In this document: piece by piece, positions 5,184-6,251 of the stretch
How positions within the stretch are numbered: the first letter of the stretch is position 1
How the letters are laid out: each line of letters starts with the position of its first letter
From: Planctomycetota bacterium
GTDB taxonomy: Bacteria; Planctomycetota; UBA1135
Length of the DNA: 6,251 nucleotides
Assembly: GCA_027021325.1 (NCBI GenBank)
Contig: JALUUN010000603.1
Span: 1-6,251 of the forward strand
Direction: 5' to 3'
The notes under the pieces: generated by a model
Told to the model about the DNA's origin: nothing
The model's database searches: none
Seen by the model: only the letters and a program-made list of their open reading frames with translations
Program-made: the position numbers and the translations under genes

Positions 5184-6251
5184 ATGCGCCGCCTTCCCTG
5201 GATCCTCCTGGCGACCCTGGCCGCCCGAGCCGCCTCGCTCCCGGGCCAGGAACGACCCGAGGCCCGCTTCGCCCCCCTGGACCTTCCCCCCGGCAGCCTC
5301 GTGCGCACGGCCGACGGCCGGCCGGGGCCGGACTGGTGGCAGCAGCGCGTGGACTGGAAGCTCGCGGTACGCCTGGATCCGGAGACGCCGGGGCTCCGGG
5401 CCCGGGGCCGCATGACCTACCACAACGCCTCGCCCCTGGCCCTGGACCACCTCTGGCTGCTCCTGGACCAGAACCTCTTCCGGCCCGACAGCCGCGGCGC
5501 CCGCCTCCCCGGCTCCACGGTCTGGCTCCTGGCCGGCACCGGAAAGGAGGGCGGCGTGGTCCTGGAGAGCCTCGCCCGCGAAGGCCGGGAACTCGATGTC
5601 GAGGTGGACGGCACGCGCGCCTTCGTATCCCTTCCAGAGCCCATTCCCCCGGGAGGCTCGGCGGACTTCGAGCTGGCCTGGTCCCTGCGCCTGCCGCGGA
5701 ACGGCGTCGAGCGCACCGGCTGGGAGGCAGTGCGCGAGGGCGTCGTCTTCCAGGTGGCGCAGTGGTTTCCCCGGCCGGCGAAGTTCGACGACGTCCATGG
5801 CTGGAATACCCTCCCCTATCTCGGCGAAGGCGAGTTCTACTCCGACTTCGGAGACTGGGAGGTCGCGATCACGGTTCCAGCCGGCCACGTCGTGGCGGCG
5901 ACCGGCGAACTCCAGAATCCCGAGGAGGTCCTGGAGCCGGAGATGCTCGAACGCTGGCAGCGCGCCGGCACGAGCCGCGAGACGGTCCTCATCCGCAGCG
6001 CCGAAGAGGCCGCCACCGCACCGAGGGACGAGGACGGCGGCGAGAAGACCTGGCGGTTCCGGGCCCGCGGTGTCCGCGGATTCGCCTGGGCCTCCTCGCG
6101 CGCCTTCCTCTGGGACGGCGCCTCGCTGGACGGCGTGCGCATCCAGTCCTTCTATCCCGAGGAGGCCCTGCCGCTCTGGTCCGAGGCCACGGAGATGGCT
6201 CGATTCAGCATCGGCTGGAACAGCCGCCTCTGGTATCCCTACCCCTGGCCG
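5184..6251 (+). CDS. Exported M1-family-like metallopeptidase, N-terminal part
   Basis: The frame is open to the window end, giving 356 residues with no stop. The start ATG at 5184 gives a signal peptide (MRRLPWILLATLAARAAS, then LPGQE), so the protein is exported; GAAGGA abuts the ATG, which is tight spacing. An ATG eight bases earlier is in another frame and gives no sensible product. Residues ~50-100 (WWQQRVDWKLAVRLDPET, MTYHNASPLALDHLWLLLDQN) match the N-terminal beta domain of bacterial M1 peptidases related to aminopeptidase N. So do QWFPRPAKFDDVHGWNTLPY, GEFYSDFGDWEVAITVPAGH and AATGELQNPEEVL at ~195-255, and RGVRGFAWASS at ~298-308. The zinc-binding HExxH motif would lie beyond 6251, so catalytic competence cannot be judged. 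Members typically trim peptides from the N-terminus. The gene is divergent from the HMA gene. Confidence 0.88.
   Translation, partial: MRRLPWILLATLAARAASLPGQERPEARFAPLDLPPGSLVRTADGRPGPDWWQQRVDWKLAVRLDPETPGLRARGRMTYHNASPLALDHLWLLLDQNLFRPDSRGARLPGSTVWLLAGTGKEGGVVLESLAREGRELDVEVDGTRAFVSLPEPIPPGGSADFELAWSLRLPRNGVERTGWEAVREGVVFQVAQWFPRPAKFDDVHGWNTLPYLGEGEFYSDFGDWEVAITVPAGHVVAATGELQNPEEVLEPEMLERWQRAGTSRETVLIRSAEEAATAPRDEDGGEKTWRFRARGVRGFAWASSRAFLWDGASLDGVRIQSFYPEEALPLWSEATEMARFSIGWNSRLWYPYPWP

Noticed and set aside
4697..5415. Opposing 238-codon frames on both strands across the HMA gene and promoter region
   Set aside because: Neither shows a domain or sensible composition, and both cut across the HMA gene, the intergenic region and the start of the peptidase gene.
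5028..5888. 286-codon minus-strand frame opposite the M1-type peptidase
   Set aside because: It is antisense to a gene with strong M1 family motifs and a signal peptide, has no recognisable domain and overlaps the HMA start.

Overview
The window is a GC-rich bacterial chromosome segment with five protein-coding genes, all of which look like envelope or exported proteins where the N-terminus is visible. Signal peptides and lipoprotein signals, a periplasmic-type FKBP, an exported M1-type peptidase and SBBP-like propeller repeats suggest a Gram-negative-type bacterium with a large secretome, of the kind seen in Acidobacteriota, Planctomycetota, Myxococcota or related uncultured lineages. The sequence does not let me choose among these. 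No tRNA, rRNA, CRISPR array, transposase or phage gene was seen.

Layout. 1-1071 (+) is the C-terminal part of a protein made of tandem 65/66-residue propeller-type repeats; its start lies outside the window. 1072-1177 is a short convergent gap with a strong GC hairpin. 1178-3280 (-) is an exported amidohydrolase-like protein in which every metal-ligand position I can align has been replaced, followed by a separate beta-rich C-terminal region. 3367-4557 (-) is a lipoprotein with three FKBP-type domains: the outer two are canonical and the middle one is degenerate. 4636-5031 (-) is a small lipoprotein-like protein with a heavy-metal-associated (HMA) domain. Its reading frame is interrupted by one in-frame UGA exactly where the first metal-binding cysteine belongs, and a stem-loop lies at the right distance downstream. 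This reads as a selenoprotein that ordinary gene calling would cut to a 71-residue stub. 5032-5183 is a divergent promoter region with two small palindromes. 5184 to the end (+) is the N-terminal 356 residues of an exported M1-family-like peptidase.

How the genes relate. The three minus-strand genes point the same way, but each is followed by a GC-rich hairpin, so they may be separate transcripts and not one operon. The shared theme is envelope biology: folding (FKBP), a thiol/selenol metal-binding lipoprotein and exported hydrolase-fold proteins. I see no sequence evidence of a common pathway. The most interesting element is the candidate selenocysteine HMA lipoprotein (4636-5031), followed by the metal-ligand-free amidohydrolase (1178-3280).
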